7,799 bases of DNA. It comes from Pseudomonadota bacterium (GTDB taxonomy: Bacteria; Pseudomonadota; Gammaproteobacteria; Burkholderiales; SG8-41). The stretch spans positions 1-7,799 of the forward strand of contig JAEYXO010000327.1 of NCBI GenBank assembly GCA_023431245.1, written 5' to 3'. The notes beneath the pieces are model-generated. The model was not told the DNA's origin. It ran no database searches and saw nothing but the letters and a program-made list of their open reading frames with translations. This document shows, one piece after another, positions 5,789 to 7,799 of the stretch. Each line of letters begins with the position of its first letter. Within the stretch, counting starts at the first letter, position 1. The translations under genes and the position numbers were made by a program.

Positions 5789-6514
5789 GTGACCTATCTT
5801 TCCGAATTTCCGCTCTCGGTACTGCAGTTTTATGCGACTGCGCCCTACCCCTGCAGCTATCTGCCGGAGCGCATGGCGCGCTCGCAGGTCGCCACGCCCA
5901 GCCACCTGATCGACGGCCCGATCTACAGCGAACTGGTGCGCGCCGGCTTCCGCCGCAGCGGCGCCTTCACCTACCGCCCCCATTGCGACCGCTGCCGGGC
6001 CTGCGTGCCGGTGCGCGTGAATGTCGAGGACTTCAGGGCAAGCCGCAACCAGCGCCGCGCCTGGAAACGCCACAGCGGCCTCGAATCGCGGATGTTCGAC
6101 CTCAAATACCATCCTGAACACTATGCGCTGTACCTGCGCTACCAGGCCCGGCGCCATGCCGGCGGCGGCATGGACCAGGACAGCCGCGAGCAGTACCGGC
6201 ACTTCCTGCTGCAGAGCAATGTCGACTCGCGGCTGGTGGAATTCCGCGAAAACGGGACGCTGCGCATGGTCAGCATCCTCGACCAGCTGCAGGACGGTGT
6301 TTCCTCGGTGTACACCTTCTTCGATCCCGAAGAGGGCGGCGCCAGCTTCGGGACCTACAACATCCTGTGGCAGATCGACCTGTGCCGCCGGCTCGACCTG
6401 CCCTATCTCTATCTCGGCTACTGGATAGAACAAAGCCGGAAGATGTCCTACAAGATCCGCTTCCAGCCGATGGAGGGTCTGGTCGACGGCCGCTGGCAGG
6501 CGCTGGCTGGCTGA
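5789..6514 (+). CDS. bpt: Bpt, aspartate/glutamate leucyltransferase (ATE family)
   Basis: This 241-residue enzyme adds Leu from Leu-tRNA to proteins with N-terminal Asp or Glu, the second bacterial route into ClpS/ClpAP degradation. The N-terminal ATE domain shows LQFYATAPYPCSYLP (12-26), RSQVATPSHLI (31-41), the Cys cluster C66xxC69xxC72 within a conserved THRC-like RPHCDRCRACVPVRV stretch, and RNQRRAWKRH. The C-terminal acyltransferase half has YLYLGYWI (206-213), M219 and Y221-K222, and ends with P227 and E229 in FQPMEGLVDGRW. GTG at 5789 is chosen because it gives the usual MTxLxxxPxSxLQFY start. An ATG at 5744 in the same frame would add 15 residues overlapping aat and is unlikely. There is no strong Shine-Dalgarno, and the 10-base gap after aat suggests coupled translation. 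Older annotations call this family arginyltransferase; the bacterial enzymes use Leu. Confidence 0.94.
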   Translation: MTYLSEFPLSVLQFYATAPYPCSYLPERMARSQVATPSHLIDGPIYSELVRAGFRRSGAFTYRPHCDRCRACVPVRVNVEDFRASRNQRRAWKRHSGLESRMFDLKYHPEHYALYLRYQARRHAGGGMDQDSREQYRHFLLQSNVDSRLVEFRENGTLRMVSILDQLQDGVSSVYTFFDPEEGGASFGTYNILWQIDLCRRLDLPYLYLGYWIEQSRKMSYKIRFQPMEGLVDGRWQALAG

Positions 6515-6524
6515 ACAAGGCCCG

Positions 6525-6540
6525 GCCGGCGCAAGCCGGT
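6525..6540 (+). other. GNRA-capped hairpin between bpt and pyrD
   Basis: GCCGGC-GCAA-GCCGGT can form a 6-base-pair stem (five G-C pairs plus a closing G-U in RNA) with a GCAA tetraloop, a stable GNRA type. It begins 10 bases after the bpt stop. There is no T run after it, so it is not a classical intrinsic terminator. It may stabilise the 3' end of the aat-bpt message or simply reflect GC-rich composition. It overlaps the pyrD -10 candidate by one base. Confidence 0.4.
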
Positions 6541-6545
6541 ACAAT
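6540..6545 (+). promoter_or_regulatory. Predicted -10 element of pyrD (leaderless-type start)
   Basis: TACAAT matches TATAAT at five of six bases and ends 6 bases before the pyrD ATG, the same geometry as at aat. Transcription would begin at the start codon. I find no good -35 hexamer 16-19 bases upstream, where the hairpin sits. No Shine-Dalgarno is present. Read-through from bpt across the 37-base gap is also possible. Confidence 0.4.
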
Positions 6546-6551
6546 GCCGGC

Positions 6552-7571
6552 ATGTATACCCTGATCCGCCCCCTGCTGTTCACGCTGGACGCCGAGTCCG
6601 CGCACCACCTGACCCTGGAATCGCTGCGCCTTGCCGGCGCGCTGGCGCGGCCTTGCGTGCCTCGCGTCGCCGCAGCGCCCCGCAGCGTCATGGGACTCGA
6701 ATTTCCGAACCCTGTGGGCCTTGCCGCCGGCCTCGACAAGAACGGCGATTACATCGACGCTCTTGCAGTGCTCGGTTTCGGCTTCATCGAAATCGGCACG
6801 GTGACGCCGCGCCCGCAGCCCGGCAATCCGCGGCCGCGGATGTTCCGCCTGCCTGCGGCGCGCGCGGTGATCAACCGCATGGGCTTCAACAACAACGGTG
6901 TCGATGCGCTCGTTGCCAACGTCAGGCGCGCGCGTTTCCGCGGCATACTCGGCATCAACATCGGCAAGAACTTCGACACGCCGATCGAACGCGCCGCGGA
7001 TGACTACCTGGCCTGCCTGCGCAAGGTTTATGAACATGCCGGTTATGTCACCGTCAACATCTCCTCGCCGAACACCAAGAACCTGCGCCAGTTGCAGCAG
7101 GGTGATGAACTCGGCCAATTGCTCTCGGTGCTGCGGAAGGAACGCGAACGGCTCGCCGACCGCCATGGCCGGCGCGTTCCGCTGGCGCTGAAAATCGCCC
7201 CCGATCTCGACGCCTCGCAGGTATCGGCCATCGCGGACCTGCTGGTGGCCTACGGCATCGATGCGGTCATCGCCACCAACACCACCGTGGCGCGTGACGC
7301 GGTCGCCCACCTGCCCCATGGCGGCGAAACCGGCGGCCTCAGCGGCGCCCCGCTGACCACCCGCGCGCAGAATGTCACCCGGCAGCTGGCCGAAACACTC
7401 CGGGGTGCGGTGCCGATCATCGGCGTTGGCGGCATCATGGCCGGCAATGACGCCGCGGCACGGATCGACGCGGGCGCCAGCCTGGTGCAGCTTTATACGG
7501 GACTGGTCTACGCAGGGCCGGCGCTGGTGGCGCATTGCGCCGGGGCCATTGCGAGGTTGAAATCGTGCTGA
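6552..7571 (+). CDS. pyrD: Dihydroorotate dehydrogenase (quinone), class 2
   Basis: This 339-residue FMN enzyme oxidises dihydroorotate to orotate in pyrimidine synthesis and passes electrons to the quinone pool at the inner membrane. The class 2 form is shown by the N-terminal quinone-binding helices (about 1-40, starting MYTLIRPLLFTLDAE) and by the membrane-type catalytic Ser in NISSPNT: S172, equivalent to Ser175 of E. coli. Other motifs are GLAAGLDKNG (56-65), IGTVTPRPQPGNPRPR (81-96), INRMGFNNNG (107-116), NIGKN (136-140), LKIAPDLD with K214 (213-220), ATNTT (241-245), TGGLSG (260-265) and GVGGI (291-295). Length and start match the family (E. coli has 336 residues). It follows bpt after 37 bases with no Shine-Dalgarno, and its stop overlaps the next gene by 7 bases. 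Electron delivery to quinone links it to respiration. Confidence 0.96.
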   Translation: MYTLIRPLLFTLDAESAHHLTLESLRLAGALARPCVPRVAAAPRSVMGLEFPNPVGLAAGLDKNGDYIDALAVLGFGFIEIGTVTPRPQPGNPRPRMFRLPAARAVINRMGFNNNGVDALVANVRRARFRGILGINIGKNFDTPIERAADDYLACLRKVYEHAGYVTVNISSPNTKNLRQLQQGDELGQLLSVLRKERERLADRHGRRVPLALKIAPDLDASQVSAIADLLVAYGIDAVIATNTTVARDAVAHLPHGGETGGLSGAPLTTRAQNVTRQLAETLRGAVPIIGVGGIMAGNDAAARIDAGASLVQLYTGLVYAGPALVAHCAGAIARLKSC

Positions 7572-7799
7572 TCGGCATACCCCGGGAAATCAAGGACCAC
7601 GAATACCGGGTCGGCGCCACGCCGGATGGCGTGCAGGCCTTCGTTGCCGCGGGTCATGCGGTACGGGTCGAGCGAGAGGCCGGGGCGCGCATCGGATTTT
7701 CCGACAATGACTATCGGGCCGCCGGCGCAACCATTGCGGCAGGGGCCGGGGAAGTCTATGCCGCGGAACTGGTCATCAAGGTCAAGGAAATCCAGCGCA
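7565..7799 (+). CDS. ald: N-terminus of a probable alanine dehydrogenase (partial)
   Basis: The first 78 codons are present, and the gene runs off the right edge. Alanine dehydrogenase interconverts alanine and pyruvate plus ammonia with NAD. The peptide starts MLIGIPREIKDHEYRVGATP and follows the family pattern closely: G4-I5-P6-x-E8, R15 (substrate carboxylate-binding Arg), T19-P20, G30-H31, the Gly-rich turn near 40-45, and KVKE at 72-75, whose second Lys (K74) corresponds to the substrate-binding Lys. The GTG start at 7565 overlaps the pyrD stop by 7 bases and has GAGG 8 bases upstream (7553-7556), so the start is well supported. The NAD(P) transhydrogenase alpha subunit (PntA) has a related N-terminus and cannot be fully excluded, because the NAD-binding domain lies outside the window. 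Read-through from pyrD is expected. Confidence 0.75.
   Translation, partial: MLIGIPREIKDHEYRVGATPDGVQAFVAAGHAVRVEREAGARIGFSDNDYRAAGATIAAGAGEVYAAELVIKVKEIQR

Noticed and set aside
6544..6564. Six-codon reading frame overlapping the pyrD start, a possible leader peptide.
   Set aside because: No ribosome binding site, and if transcription starts at 6552 the frame's ATG would not be on the transcript. It could easily arise by chance.
5555..7535. Long minus-strand frames (394 and 421 codons) opposite aat, bpt and pyrD.
   Set aside because: Long antisense frames are common in GC-rich coding DNA. The plus-strand proteins match known enzymes end to end, and the antisense peptides are low-complexity in Arg, Ala and Gly.
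1..7799. Search for tRNA, rRNA, CRISPR arrays, transposon ends, integrase sites and defence genes.
   Set aside because: No such pattern was seen. Gene content is respiratory, housekeeping and transport, with no visible break in base composition.

Overview
The window reads as a GC-rich chromosomal segment of a respiring, facultatively anaerobic Gram-negative bacterium, most likely a betaproteobacterium. Four things support this: an outer-membrane OmpW-type protein, cbb3-oxidase assembly genes, the ClpS-branch N-degron transferases Aat and Bpt side by side, and the order aat-bpt-pyrD, which from general knowledge is common in Betaproteobacteria. Every part of the window is coding or short intergenic DNA. 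I saw no rRNA, tRNA, CRISPR array, insertion sequence or phage gene.

Left arm (minus strand, read right to left from about 4990 down to 1). The order is ompW, then ccoI (a copper-transporting P1B-type ATPase), then an SLC13/DASS-type anion:sodium symporter gene broken by one in-frame TAA, then ccoS, then the first 34 codons of a membrane protein that resembles a NarX-type sensor kinase. Gaps are 25, 74, 12 and 45 bases, so this could be one transcript. A near-perfect FNR/Anr/FixK-type box (TTGACCCACATCAA, 5024-5037) lies upstream of ompW. A -10-like hexamer sits exactly where a class II FNR-activated promoter would place it. This gives a coherent picture of low-oxygen induction of an outer-membrane protein and of copper delivery and assembly factors for the high-affinity cbb3 oxidase.

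Right arm (plus strand, 5080 to the end). The order is aat, bpt, pyrD and the start of a probable ald. Aat and Bpt add Leu/Phe or Leu to protein N-termini to mark them for ClpS/ClpAP degradation. PyrD is the quinone-linked dihydroorotate dehydrogenase of pyrimidine synthesis. Ald would be alanine dehydrogenase; it overlaps pyrD by 7 bases and runs off the window. aat and pyrD both lack a Shine-Dalgarno sequence and both have a -10-like hexamer exactly 6 bases before the ATG, which suggests leaderless transcripts.

The genes themselves are known families, and I do not see a new biological system. The points most worth a second look are the FNR-type promoter architecture, the nonsense codon in the transporter, the placement of that transporter between ccoI and ccoS, and the twin leaderless-type starts.
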